A stretch of DNA of 64,000 nucleotides from Eriocheir sinensis (lineage: Eukaryota > Arthropoda > Malacostraca > Decapoda > Varunidae). Below, piece after piece: positions 34,838 through 45,285 of this stretch (positions are counted from its first letter, which is position 1; every line of letters starts with the position of its first letter). The stretch covers positions 3,697,994 to 3,761,993 of the forward strand of contig NC_066553.1 in assembly GCF_024679095.1 (NCBI RefSeq), written 5' to 3'. The notes under the pieces are model-generated. The model was not told where the DNA came from, ran no database searches, and worked only from the letters and a program-made list of their open reading frames with translations. The translations under genes and the position numbers were made by a program.

Positions 34838-35063
34838 TTGGGGCCGTTTTACTAAACATTTCGGCGCCCAAGTAACGCATAATTGACAAGGCTTTCGTAG
34901 GAGTTTCGGTCATTTCCAGGAGCACTTTTATGACCCCGGTGGTAGTCTAACCCTTCCTCTGTACCGTGAACCTAAAGAAACACTCATTAGAACCCGGTTA
35001 ATCCTCTCTCTGATCCTTAGAAATAATTGATGTGAGAAGCGAAGGTGTCGTATAATGCCGACT
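34838..35063 (+). repeat. Interspersed repeat family A, full single-unit copy
   Basis: Reads TTTACTAAACATTTCGGCGC, GACAAGGCTTTCGTAGGAGT, TTTTATGACCCCGGTGGTAG, CCGTGAACCTAAAGAAACAC, then AATAATTGATGTGAGAAGCG. All blocks occur once, so this copy serves as the unexpanded reference. No tRNA-type B box is evident. Confidence 0.85.
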
Positions 35064-35385
35064 TAAGTGTTCACGACAAAGCAAAAGGAAAAATGAGAAA
35101 AATAGTTACTTTCTTATACTTTCCGAGTCACTAAAGGGCGGTGCTAGACATTTTATTGCACTGACCTCTATAATGTAAAAGGTTAAACAAAAGGAAAAAA
35201 AAACTTAGCCAGCCGTATAGTAGTGGAAGGGGGATGGAACGGTGAACGAGTTGGGGAAAAAAAAAAAGTCCAGTTATTTGAGCGGGAAAACACTAGGATT
35301 AAAAAGGACAAGAGGGAGGAGATTTTTAGTAAACTGTTTGCCCGATGTAAATGGGAACACGAAAAATCTAAATTGAAATAAATAC

Positions 35386-35420
35386 GAGAGAGAGAGAGAG
35401 AGAGAGAGAAGAGAAGAGAA

Positions 35421-35468
<48 letters not shown>
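35386..35468. repeat. Compound (GA)n-(CA)n
   Basis: GA with GAAGA interruptions, then CA. Confidence 0.96.
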
Positions 35469-35471
<3 letters not shown>

Positions 35472-35654
35472 GTCGTGATATAGTGAGTGGGTCAAGACCG
35501 ATAACAGTTTGCTCTTCACTGCTCACCTCCGCTCATCATCATTGCTCTTGTTTACTCTTTGCGTGCCCGCCCGACCGACTGGAGTAACGACAACCGTGGT
35601 TCCCCCTTTCCCATACACGTGTTTATCCCTTCGCCAATGTTTTTACCTCCCCAT

Positions 35655-35890
35655 GTGACCGAGAGAGCCCGGGTTCGATTCTCGGGCGGAGTGGAAAAAC
35701 TTGGGCGGCTTTTCCGATACCCTACGCCCCTGTCCACCCGGCAGCGAATGGGTACCAGGTATTAATCGGGGGTTGTGTCCCGTCTCCTGGGGTCTGTTCC
35801 CTTCTCCTATAATTCCTTCCCATTCTGTCTCTCTCCGGCATATGACCACAGATGTTGCGCCGACTAAACGAACCTTTCCAACTTTCATGT
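35655..35890 (+). mobile_element. tRNA-like SINE
   Basis: GGTTCGATT at 35,672-35,680 matches a Pol III B box and sits in a T-arm-like hairpin (CCCGG GTTCGATT CTCGGG). A conserved body follows (CCGATACCCTACGCCCCTGT, GGTACCAGGTATTAATCGGG, GGCATATGACCACAGATGTT) that recurs reversed at 12.9-13.1 kb. The 5' half of the tRNA-like region and the A box are not convincing, so this copy may be truncated. Confidence 0.7.
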
Positions 35891-36327
35891 TCGTAACGCC
35901 AACCCTCGTGTGTGCCCGAACCAGCGTTGCCAAAGTGCTGTACTCTGAGCATTCCATTTATCATTTTTAGGCTCCAAGACCGTCGTAACCACACACACAA
36001 CGAGAGAAAATTAAAGTTATCATTGAAACTGTTAAAGAGTGATGGTTTTCGCTCTTTTTTTGCTAAAGTTATCGCTCAGAAACTAGGAAAATGGAATGCG
36101 CTGAGTACGATAAATTGTCAACGCTGGCCCGTACCCACGTTGGAACGGTTACTGTTGTGGCCCGTCGTTCACGCCGCGTGGTGGACGGCCGGCCCTGCTC
36201 TCTACACAAAAAATAGCGCTTGTGTCTAGTCGTCCCAACGCTCTGGGTGTAATGTGTACCTACTTGTATTTTATCTATTCTACTTTTCATCCCCAACATT
36301 TTTCATATTTTTTGTCGTACCCAAGAG

Positions 36328-36363
36328 AAGATGGCGCCACTATAAACACTTGCCTGCGCCATG
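36328..36363 (+). mobile_element. Retroposon family B, short fragment
   Basis: AAGATGGCGCCACTATAAAC and TTGCCTGCGCCATGA match the 5' part of family B. The remainder and the poly(A) are absent. Confidence 0.65.
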
Positions 36364-36589
36364 ACTCATAGATGTTTCAACTAAGCTGCCTAATTAGAAG
36401 ATGAATTGTTTCGAGTGTTAGGCGGCTTCTGTCTAGCCTTGCACGGTCTGTTTTAGGTGTTCCTTCGGAGGCGGCATGGGGGCGAGGCAGCCGAACTCAT
36501 TGTGTTAGTTTGGAAGGCACTCTGCTGCCCTAACTTTCCCCGCTTTCCCTCGCCGGCAGGTAAATTAAGCTGATGCTGTTGATCGTTGG

Positions 36590-37640
36590 CAGGTGGCGAG
36601 GGAGACAAGCGGCAGGTTAGCAGGTGCGATATTGGGGAAGGTAGAGAACTGACAGAAGGTAAACGGGCACCGGTAGATTGGTAGGCAGCAGGCAGCAGTA
36701 TGTAAACAGAGGGAGGAAGGGAGATTGGAAAAAGTGGAATGGAAAGAGCGATAAGGGAAAGGGAGGAGGAGGAGGGGACTGACAAAAAGAAGGATGGGTA
36801 GGCGGATAGAGGAGAGGATCGGATTGCGAATAGATAGATGGGGAATGGGGGTAAGGGAAACTGGGGTGGGTGGGTGAAGGGAAGGATACGGTGAGCAGGC
36901 AGGGCAGCAGGCAGGATAGCAGGCAAGTCGTGGCAGTGAAAGCAAACAGTTGGGAGCTTATAGAAAAGCTGGATGGTAAAGGAAATAGGACGAGAGATAG
37001 GGACTGAAGTGCGAAGGGCTTGCAGGCGAATGGAAGAGACGGGAAAAATAGAAATAGAGAGGGTCTTAGGGTGGAAGTGAAGGAGAAAGTCTAAAAGAAA
37101 AGGAAGATAGGGATTGAGATTGAAAGCCATGGAGAGGGCAGTATAAAAAGAGGAGAGGGATGGTGGAAATTGGGGAAAAGAAAAGAATGGGAAAAGTGAT
37201 ATAAGAAAAGGGAGGGGAAAAGGGATTGAAAGGGTGACGTGGGGATGGAAAGGGAGAAATAGAAGAAGTAGACGGGAACGGGATGACGCGCAGGGAAATG
37301 AAAGAAGGAAATTGAGAGGAAGGAGTTGCTTAAAAGAGAAATAGAAAAGGGAGATACGAGAGACTAATCGAAGGGAAAGGGTAGGGGGAAGAGAGAAGAA
37401 GAAGAGGAAGGGGAACTGTGAGGAAGAAGGAGGGAGAGAAGATGAAGGAGAGGAAGAAGGAAGAGAGGAGAGGAAGAGAACGAAGGGGGAGAGGAGAGTA
37501 AGAAGGGGGAGGAAAAGAAAAGTCGGAAGGAGAGAGGAGAGGGAGAGGAAGAAGGGGAGAGGCGAGAAAGAGGAACAAGGGGGAAGGGATGAGGGGAGAA
37601 GAAGGAAAGGAGGGAGAGGAGAAGCTGTGATATCTCCCAA
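36590..37640. other. Purine-rich low-complexity block (about 1 kb)
   Basis: Plus strand almost entirely A/G (GGAAGG, AAGAGG, GAGAAG) with rare pyrimidines. The 401-codon minus frame over it is Ser/Leu/Pro/Phe-only and not a gene. Confidence 0.9.
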
Positions 37641-37726
37641 AGCCACCAAGAAAATCACTAGATCACATTAGAATCGGCGCCGGTGATATAGGTTTCTCCC
37701 CCTCTTTCACAACCCTCCGATCCAAG

Positions 37727-38305
37727 GGTCATATTCTGGATCAAACTCTTCGGTACCCAAACTCACAACTTTGACAAGGCTTTCGTGGGGGTTTGCGGCA
37801 TTTCCAGGGGTAGTTCTATGTCCCTCGTGGTAGTAAGGCTTTCGTGGGAGTTTGCGGCATTTCCAGGGGTAGTTCTATGTCCCTGGTGGTAGTAAGGCTT
37901 TCGTGGGAGTTTGCGGCATTTCCAGGGGTAGTTCTATGTCCCTGGTGGTAGTAAGGCTTTCGTAGGAGTTTGCGGCATTTCCAGGGGTAGTTCTATGTCC
38001 CTCGTGGTAGTAAGGCTTTCTTAGGAGTTTGCGGCATTTCCAGGGGTAGTTCTATGTCCCTGGTGGTAGTAAGGCTTTCGTGGGAGTTTGCGGCATTTCC
38101 AGGGGTAGTTCTATGTCCCTGGTGGCAGTAAGGCTTTCGTGGGAGTTTGCGGCATTTCCAGGGGTAGTTCTATGTCCCTGGTGGTAATTCGAGCCTTCCT
38201 CTATGCCTTGAATGTAAATACCCACTCGCTAGAACCTGATTGATCTCCGTTTTGGCCTTTGGAAATAGTTGATGTAGAGGCGGAGGCGTCTGACAATCAT
38301 CCTTC
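37727..38305 (+). repeat. Family A copy with a seven-unit 59-bp tandem array inside
   Basis: Family A head and tail flank seven near-identical 59-bp units starting AAGGCTTTCG at 37,776, 37,835, 37,894, 37,953, 38,012, 38,071 and 38,130, an exact 59-bp spacing. The unit ends TCCCTGGTGGTAGT. Units 1 and 4 share the variant TCCCTCGTGG, a hint of higher-order duplication. Confidence 0.95.
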
Positions 38306-38379
38306 GATCCAGCCATGTCCGCCTCGCTCGCTGCCTCTCCTTCCCTTGCCCGCCGTGTCCCTGTCTTGTGATCAGCCAT

Positions 38380-39556
38380 GTCTATTATTAGTTTTACATT
38401 TTCCATTTTAATTACGTGTTTTATCGTTAGTTTTCTTCTTTTACATCCTCTATTTTGTTTTATTGGTTATTTCTTACTTTCATTCCTACGTTTAATATTT
38501 TCTTTTACATTATTTTTTTGCTTTTTTCTGCTTTTCTCGCTTTCTTACCCGAGCATTTTTTTTTTCCTTTGCATTTTGTTATTTTTTTCATTCAACATTC
38601 CTATTCTGATTTTTCATTTCTTTTCGTTCGTCCTTTCTCTTAATCATTCGTTCGTCCATTTCATATTTTCTTTTGCAATATTGTTTTTTTATGCTTCGGT
38701 CATTCTCTGCACCGTTCATTTAATATTTTCTCTCACATTCTACTATTTTGTTTTTTCCTGCTTTCAATATCATCCGTACATTTCATAATTTCTTTTATAT
38801 TCTATTTCATTTCATTTCCGTCTCTCATTCTCATCTCCATTTGATTTTTTTTTACATTATTTTTTTCCTATTTTCCGCTTGTCTAATCATCACAACCTGT
38901 CTTCGTATTTTCTTTAACATTCTACTTAGTTTTCTGCTTGTCATTCTCTCAGTTTTCCTTTTAGTCAAATTTTTTTCTTCCCAAACTCTAATCCGTCAAT
39001 TTTCTTCTCTATTTTGTTTCCTTTCCTTCTTTCATTCTCATCATCTCTCCATTTGATATTTTTTTACGTTATTTTTCCTATTTTCTGCTTGTCTAATTCT
39101 CAAAACCTGTCTTCGTATTTGCTTTAACATTCTACTTAGTTTTCTGCTTCTCATTCTCTCAGTTTTCCTTTTAGTCAATTTTTTTTCTTCCCAAACTCTA
39201 ATCCGTCAATTTTCTTCTCTAATTTGTTTCCTTTCCTTCTCTCATTCTCATCTCCATTTGATTTTTTTAACGTTATTTTTCCTATTTTCTGCTTGTGTAA
39301 TTCTCAAAACCTGTCTTCGTATTTGCTTTAACATTCTACTTAGTTTTCTGCTTCTCATTCTCTCATTTTTTCCTTTTAGTCAAATTTTTTTTTTCCCAAA
39401 CTCAAATCCGTTTTTTTCTTCTATTTTTTTTTTTTCCTTCTCATTCATCTCATTTTCATCTCCATTTGATATTTTTTTATATTTTTTCCTATCTTCTACT
39501 TGTCTCCTTTTAGTCAAATTTTTTTTTTCCCAAACTCAAATCCGTCAATCTTCTCT
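38380..39556. repeat. T-rich tandem repeat, about 205-bp period
   Basis: CAAAACCTGTCTTCGTATTT (first copy CACAACCTGTC) recurs near 38,890, 39,102 and 39,306, with shared CATTCTACTTAGTTTTCTGC and TTCCCAAACTC blocks. Upstream from 38,380 are more degenerate copies. Phe/Ser-rich frames are artefacts. Confidence 0.88.
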
Positions 39557-39953
39557 CTGACTCGCATCCGTCTCCCTTTCGTCCCTTCATGCCTCGCCTC
39601 GTCTTGTGTCTCGTCCGTCTGTTTTATCATTCACGCGGTTACATGGCGTTCCCTTGTCTGGATCCGCCTCGTAATCCCCCCTCGCAGGTGTGTACGTCAG
39701 CAGGTGTCTCATTCCGCGGTGCACTTCCCATCCCTAACTGCAGCGCATGAACCTCACTCACTCCCGCTCCAGATTCATCTCTTTCAATTTATCGGATTTC
39801 TCTTTCTCTGTCTGTCTGTGTGTCTGTCTCATCTCATCATTTCTCTTTTTTTCCATTTTTTTTTTGTTTCCTTTTCTTTTCCTTTTCTTCTTTTCATTAT
39901 CTTATCTTCAGTTCTCCCCTTTTCTCTTCTCTCTCTCTTCCTTTCTCTCTCTT

Positions 39954-39958
<5 letters not shown>

Positions 39959-40036
<78 letters not shown>
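39959..40036. repeat. (CT)n microsatellite
   Basis: Pure CT run at the end of a pyrimidine-rich block. Confidence 0.97.
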
Positions 40037-40039
<3 letters not shown>

Positions 40040-40299
40040 CCGATTAAAAAAAAAACAAAAAAAACAGAACCGTAACTCTGCACGTTGAGGGAAATTATGA
40101 AAACCATTAGAATCTCTTTAATACCCCCAACCCCAGGCTATTGACAGTCGGCCGATCACGGGGAGGATATCACGTGTAATACTAGTCCGGGGGGTGAGGG
40201 GGAGAGGGGCGAGAGAGGGGTGACGCGAGGGAGAGGGAGGAGGAGCATGAATAAGGACTGCTGATGGTGTAACGGTGGTCGTGGTGAACGCAGGAATGA

Positions 40300-40332
40300 T
40301 TTAGGAATGGCAGTGTAATGATAGGGGAAAGC

Positions 40333-40386
<54 letters not shown>

Positions 40387-40591
40387 GTGGATGCAGGGTA
40401 AGGTAGAGGAAGGGTAGGACACGTGACACAGGACAAGGGGAAGGGAGGAAGGGAGGGGACGGGAAAGAGATGAGAGGCTGTTAGGGGATATATATAAGCG
40501 ATGTTCAAGAGATGATAGGGATGGGGAGGAGGAGGGAGTGGGAGGGAGATGTAAGTACGAGTAAGGACTTAGAGGGGCGGACTGATGGACC

Positions 40592-40623
<32 letters not shown>

Positions 40624-41090
40624 AGGGAGAGGGGAAGGGATAAGAAGGGAGGGGAGGCTGTTAGGGACATATATAAGTAAGGGTAATAGGAGAGGGAGGG
40701 GGTAGGAAGGAGGGAAGGGGTGTAAGTATGAATCTATAAGTGCCTGTGAGAGGATGTAAGAATGTGTGGGGGGGTGGGGAAGTGAGGATGTCGGTGTGTC
40801 TGTGTAGGGGGAAGGTCTCTGTTTGTGTGTGTGTGGGGGGGTGAGGAAGGGAGGGTGTCGGTGTGTCTGTGTAGGGGGGAGGTCTCTGTTTTTGTGTGTG
40901 TGAAGGTGGGGAAGTGAGTGTGTCGGTGTGTCTGTGTAGGTTGGGGGTCTCTGTTTATGTGTGTGGGGGGGTGCGGAAGGGAGGGTGTTTGTGTAGGTTG
41001 GGGGTCTCTGTTTATGTGTGTGTGAGGGTGGGGAAAGGGAGGGTGTCGGTGTAGGTGGGGGGGGGGGGGGTTGAGTCGGTGGATGCAAGG
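40300..41090. repeat. G-rich duplications and about 64-bp minisatellite
   Basis: Two copies of a roughly 230-bp segment (each with a GT run, ATGCAGGG, GAGGCTGTTAGGG and ATATATAAG) at about 40,335-40,500 and 40,590-40,680. Then about four copies of a unit containing GTCTCTGTTT and TCGGTGT at 40,770-41,060. Thr/His/Pro-rich minus frames are by-products. Confidence 0.85.
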
Positions 41091-41243
41091 TTGGATAAGG
41101 ACTTCGCTGGATGGGTTGGAATGGATGATGAAGGATGCGTGTTTGTCCGGGTCTGGGTGGCTGCTGCTGGCTCTTGATGGATGACTAGACCAGGCTTGTT
41201 TTCCACCCACCCACTTCCGCCTCGTTTTTTTTCCGCTGCATGA

Positions 41244-41245
<2 letters not shown>

Positions 41246-41330
<85 letters not shown>
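41246..41330. repeat. (CA)n microsatellite
   Basis: Pure CA run of about 42 units. Confidence 0.98.
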
Positions 41331-41332
<2 letters not shown>

Positions 41333-41429
41333 CAATTTCAAACTCGAGTTAAACTTTTGCTGCGTGCGGCGGCCGCGTTATCATCATCATAGTTTTGGAT
41401 CCCGTGAAAGTATGCCGTGCTTGGTTGTT

Positions 41430-42295
41430 ATATGCCTCTCCCCCCGTCTACCCTCCCTTTCTCCTCCCTACCTTCCTCTCCCCCACTTCTCTCTATCTCT
41501 CTTTCTCTTACTTTCACCTTCGTTTTATCTCGCTTTTATCTCCGTTTAGCTTATCCTTCACTCTCCTCTCCTCTCTTTCATCTCTCTCTCCCGCTTTCTC
41601 TCTCCTCTCCTTCCTTTCCCCTCCCATCTCTTTTTCTTACCCTTGACCCTCCCCAATATCCTGTTTCTCCGCTTTCCTCTCCTCCCTTTCTCTATCTTCT
41701 TATCTCTACTTAGTTTGACCCTCCCAGCTTCCAGTCTCTTCCCTCTCCTCTCGTTCTGTCTCACTTATCTTCCTTTAACTAATCCTACCATCCCTCAACT
41801 CTCAGTTTCTTCCCTGGCCCTCATTTTTCTTTCCATCCCTCCTATTTTGCCGTCTTTCATCCAAGCCCGACATCCTTCAGTATCCAGTCCCTTTCCTCCC
41901 TCACCTTTTCCCCCCTTCTTTCTCCTCTCTCTTCCCCTCCCCCACGACTGCCTCCATTTCTCCTTCATTCTCTTTTCCCTCCTCCCTCTCAGTTCTCACT
42001 CCCTGTTACCTCTCATTTCCCTTTACCCTTCTTCTCCCTCCTCAACCTTTCACTTCCCCTTCTCTTCTTCCTCCTCCCTTTCATTTCTCCTCACCCAAGA
42101 TTGCCTACCTTTGTCCCTCATCCTCTTCTGCCTCCTCCCTCACTTTAGGCTGCATCGCCTCCTCCTACACCCGCTCCTCCTCCCCCCCTCCTCCTTCACC
42201 CATCCTGCCTCACCTCCTTTCTCTCTTCGCCTTAGTTCCGGCCCCGCACACTACCTCACCCAGCTATCACTTCTCGGCTCCCATTTTCCCCCTCC
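41430..42295. other. Pyrimidine-rich low-complexity block
   Basis: CT/CCT-rich plus strand with degenerate TTGACCCTCCC-type motifs. No gene. It ends against the left terminus of the Ginger1-like element. Confidence 0.85.
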
Positions 42296-42307
42296 CACGC
42301 CGGTCGG

Positions 42308-42450
42308 TGTAGCCGCCGTTTCAAATTACTCCCTGTTTCAGAAGACTCCCCCAGTCAGATGAAACTAGGTTCAGTCGACTCCCTGTCACTTGAAGCTGGT
42401 TTCAGACGACTCTCCACCCGTTTGAAATGACTCTGTAGTCGAATGAACCT
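42308..42450 (+). repeat. Left terminal inverted repeat of the Ginger1-like element
   Basis: Contains several variants of a roughly 30-bp sub-repeat with GACTCCC followed by GAAACTAGGTTCA or GAAGCTGGTTTCA. Equivalent sub-repeats occur in inverted orientation at the right end. Such iterated motifs often serve as transposase-binding sites; that role is inferred. Confidence 0.8.
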
Positions 42451-42611
42451 TGTCTGAATTTTTTTGGTGTTTCTGAATCCAACTAGAGTGTTTGACGTTT
42501 CGCTTCCCGTTTTCTATATACTTTACTGGTGAAACACCTGTGCAGCTCACCACGGCCTTATCAGTCACTTCCTTGCTACACGTAAACGCGGCTCATCGAC
42601 GCGTTTACACC

Positions 42612-42791
42612 ATGGAGTTCTCTATTGAAATGGACGAGGTGGAAGAGTGTCTGCGGCTAAAAAAATATCCAGTGCATGTTGGAAACGACAAAGGAGAAAA
42701 AAAGCAAATTTTCGAAGGAAGTGTCGGGCATTCGGTATCCAAGACGACTGTCCAAAACTTGTCCATAAGCCGAACAGGAAAGATTTAACAG
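42612..42791 (+). pseudogene. Ginger1-like transposase, exon 1 (N-terminal region), frameshifted
   Basis: ATG at 42,612 opens a frame with an acidic start (MDEVEECLRLKKYPVHVG). After the A-run near 42,690-42,700 the coding frame moves by one: the sense-like continuation ANFRRKCRAFGIQDD is in another register than the ATG and is the one that joins exon 2. The basic pattern NFRRKCRAF resembles the region before the zinc-binding domain in Gypsy-type integrases. The exon ends at ACAG/GTGAGT. An ATG-initiated product would be about 58 residues and would lack integrase function. Confidence 0.65.
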
Positions 42792-42885
42792 GTGAGTAGT
42801 CTACTCGTGTAGAAACGAAAAGCGAAATGGATATAGTTATTATATTATTATGCCTATAGTTTAATATTTTTACATATGATTGCAG

Positions 42886-43201
42886 AAGTTCGCTTCCTTC
42901 GGGTGATTAAGGATCGCCAATACCAGCTCGACATTGTGCTGGCCAGTCACCGAGGAGCTGGTGACAGCGACGAAGCTGTTGCTTTGGGAGGCCACGTTGG
43001 CAGGGATAAAGTCATCGATCGCATAATGCAAAGATATTGGTGGCGCAGCGTTACATCTGATGTTGAAACCATCAAAACTTGCTCACGGTGCCAAAAAGCC
43101 AGCACTGTGTTCAAGAAAGTGGACCCGAAACTGAACAGTATCCCAATTAAGCCTCGAAACATGTACCAAATTGGCATAGACCTATGTTCATTGACAACGT
43201 G
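42886..43201 (+). pseudogene. Ginger1-like transposase, exon 2: integrase zinc-binding domain
   Basis: After an intron of 94 bp (42,792-42,885, GTGAGT...TTGCAG) the frame reads EVRFLRVIKDRQYQLDIVLA, then SHRGAGDSDEAVALGGHVGR, DKVIDRIMQRYWW and TCSRCQKAS. The two His residues (SHRG, GGHVG) and the CSRC pair form the HHCC zinc-binding domain of retroviral/Gypsy integrases (Integrase_H2C2). After a proline-rich linker, YQIGIDL marks the first catalytic Asp of the DDE core. Shortly afterwards the frame hits TGA (43,199-43,201), and most of the core, including the second Asp, is absent. Confidence 0.8.
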
Positions 43202-43224
43202 AATTTGGTTTTACACAATTTGTA

Positions 43225-43570
43225 TATAAGCACAATACTACGACATGAAAACTGGGACAAATGTTTGCACGGCGTCTTATTTGCAGTGAGGTAGGTAATA
43301 TCAGGGTAAACCTGCGAGTTCTTGTCGAAACGTCTGTGTGTACTGTTATTAGTTTTTGAAATGCATTGTTTCTTTTTTTAGAGCTACAGCCCAGGCCTCC
43401 ACGAGGTTTTCACCATTCAAGATGTTATATGGCCGAGAACCTGTCCTTCCCATCGATGTGGACCATGAGGTCGCTGACTGCACCTCCGATCCTGACGATC
43501 CTGACTTTGAGGAATCTGGAATCCTTCTCCGAACGCACTCCAGAAGCTTTACCACCGACTCCCTAAGTTA
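43225..43570 (+). pseudogene. Ginger1-like transposase, end of integrase core (exons 3-4)
   Basis: A segment reading LRHENWDKCLHGVLFAVR ends at donor GAG/GTAGGT (43,290/43,291). After an intron to TTTTTTTAG (43,381), the frame continues ATAQASTRFSPFKMLYGREP then VLPIDV. This is the conserved end of Gypsy-type integrase cores (NW...A.N...STG.SPF.L.YGR.P.LP.D). The recognisable GPY/F module that should follow is not seen. The frame continues open without obvious homology and overlaps the OTU frame from 43,652 in another register, implying a further indel. Confidence 0.75.
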
Positions 43571-43651
43571 CGTCATCTCCGCCATCTCCAAGTGTCCAAA
43601 TAGTCGGGGTTCAGCAAGAGGAGATTACTTACAAGTTCTCTCCATTGACGG

Positions 43652-44107
43652 TTGCAACGCAGCGGGCAATCTGCAACAACTCCGGTGGACATCTGGTATT
43701 CAAGAAAATATCAGGTCCACTCGGAAAAAAATGACCTTCAAAAAGACCAACGAACCCTTGCTGTTAAAGCAATTGAAGGTGACGGAAATTGTCTTTTCCG
43801 TGCATTGTCATATGCCATCACTGGAGAAAAGGACCAACACGACGTTGTCAGAAGCTTGATATGTGATTTCATTGCCAGCACTGAAAACATCAAAGTTGAA
43901 TCAGTGCGTCAGAATAAAGTGTGGGGAACAACAACAGAGATGTTAGCAGCAGCCAACATGTTCCACGTGAATGTATGTGTGTGGGCAAAGTTCGGTTCTA
44001 TGCACACATGGCATATACATAGGCCGAAATGCAGAGAAGTAGTAAACGAGTCAGTGTACCTCGACAATAAAGCAGGCAACCATTTTAATGTAGTTATTTG
44101 TGTGTAA
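43652..44107 (+). pseudogene. OTU-family cysteine protease domain of the Ginger1-like element
   Basis: An open frame of 151 codons ending in TAA at 44,105-44,107. The catalytic motif is EGDGNCLFRALSYAITG (DGNC at 43,781-43,792: Asp and nucleophile Cys). It is followed by a helix (VVRSLICDFI), WGTTTEMLAAANMFHVNVCV, and NHFNVV, whose His (44,081-44,083) is the expected catalytic His. All hallmark residues of an OTU deubiquitinase-type fold are present and the domain length is normal, so it is intact even though the integrase is broken. In Ginger1 elements the OTU domain sits C-terminal of the integrase, exactly as here. AATAAA at 44,202 could serve as poly(A) signal. The substrate is unknown. 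Confidence 0.85.
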
Positions 44108-44201
44108 TGTGCACATGATTAGTGATTAGGTTTTGGATGGGAGACAACATTAATGTACTGTAGTGTGATTACTGATTAGTTTTTGTATGGGAGTCAACAT
44201 C

Positions 44202-44207
44202 AATAAA
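44202..44207 (+). terminator. Poly(A) signal of the transposase gene
   Basis: AATAAA 95 bp after the OTU stop codon and before the right inverted repeat. Confidence 0.55.
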
Positions 44208-44234
44208 TCTTTTTCATCCAATAATGTGAGTCAT

Positions 44235-44382
44235 TTCAACCTGATGGGGAGTCATATGAAACCAGTTTCAATTGACTGGGGAGTGCTATCTAACTAGTTT
44301 CAATTGACTGGGGAGTGCTTTAAAACTAGTTTCAAGAGACTCCGGGAGTCATGTCTAGGGGGAGTATCCTGAAACGTCTACA
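44235..44382 (-). repeat. Right terminal inverted repeat of the Ginger1-like element
   Basis: Three to four sub-repeats with AGTTTCAATTGACTGGGGAG, reverse-complementary to the left end, terminating in CGTCTACA before CCGG. Confidence 0.82.
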
Positions 44383-44386
44383 CCGG

Positions 44387-45285
44387 CCCAGGGAGGAAGC
44401 TGCGAGTGGCCAAACGATATCTATCAGACAAGTTGTGTTTTTTTCGGCAGTTTCACTCGCCGGTAAATGCCAGGCACGTTTCACGCCGCCTGAAACGACT
44501 CCGGATGACTGTTCCCACGTAACACCTTGCAGGCGGCGGTCCTCCTCGCAGGATCAAAGGAGGCTCAAAGGGAGCCCAGCGAGGCGGCCCCGTGCCACCC
44601 CCCTGAACACACACCGGCGGCCGACCATTCCACATTTTTGTACTGTCCGTCGCTTGTTGGGGAGGCAGCACGGCGAGGCGAGGGCTGTCAGGTCCATCCT
44701 CTTTACTCGGCCAGCTGATGGAGGCACAAAGAGAGGGTAAGGACGGCTCATCACGGGGATGGCTGGCGTCCGCAAACATGCCGGGCGCAATCGCTCTTGT
44801 GGCGACGGCCGTGACGGTGGTCAATAGCGGTCGCAGCGCGTGTTGCCCAGCTCCCCGCCCCTTGCAGCCTGCAGGGACGGGACGGGCAAGGCGACGGAAG
44901 CTGAATCTGGGGCAAGGGAGACGCGTAGACCGGCCTCCGTAGCTCTTTGTTCCCCACGTTCAGGCCGGGTAAAAAGTCTGGTTACTCGTCCCTCGAAGCC
45001 TGGAGGGACGCGACGGGCAGGGCAGCGAGGACGGGAACGTGGATTTTGGGCGAGAGAGACGCATAGACCGGCCTCTGCAGCCTCTTCTTAGATTAGAGGG
45101 ATACGCATAATAAGACTCATAATACCTTGTTCTTATGCTTTATAGGCTAGATACGAGTCGGACGTAGCGCTGAAGGGCCTTATTCTTTGTGTTCGTGCCC
45201 GATAGAGTCTTACTGGAAGGTTTGAGTTTGGGAAAGACACTACGCTGCCTCTGTACTGCCTTTTAACCTTCAGGATGCTCATAGG
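44387..45285. other. GC-rich unique segment with an imperfect direct duplication
   Basis: Segments at about 44,866-44,950 and 44,998-45,090 share GCCTG-AGGGACG, GAGACGC and TAGACCGGCCTC with many differences. Overlapping open frames in several registers (up to 129 codons) reflect high GC; none has recognisable domains. CpG density is high, so a promoter outside recognisable gene context is possible. Confidence 0.55.

Larger units (their letters stand above)
42308..44382 (+). mobile_element. Degenerate Ginger1-type DNA transposon with OTU protease domain
   Basis: The element is bounded by TGTAGCCGCCGTTTCA on the left and, reverse-complemented, by TGTAGACGTTTCAGGA on the right, giving TGT...ACA termini. 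Flanks are TCGG (42,304-42,307) and CCGG (44,383-44,386), one mismatch from the CCGG duplication reported for Ginger1. Terminal inverted repeats of about 140 bp enclose remnants of a Gypsy-type integrase (zinc-binding domain, start of the catalytic core, C-terminal part of the core) followed by an OTU cysteine-protease domain. Ginger1 transposases are known to combine these parts with OTU or Ulp1 domains. Two GT-AG introns are visible. Frameshifts and a missing central core make the transposase dead. This is the clearest protein-coding relic in the window. Confidence 0.88.

Noticed and set aside
36453..37658. 401-codon minus frame
   Set aside because: Antisense of a purine-rich low-complexity block. 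Same Ser/Leu/Pro/Phe composition, no domain, no splice or start context.
40156..41088. 310-codon Thr/His/Pro-rich minus frame
   Set aside because: Arises from (GT)n runs and the 64-bp minisatellite; periodicity matches the DNA repeat rather than a protein repeat.
44351..44740. 129-codon plus frame starting inside the right inverted repeat of the Ginger1-like element
   Set aside because: Start lies in the transposon end, composition is GC-rich Arg/Pro, and several registers are open. Judged compositional.
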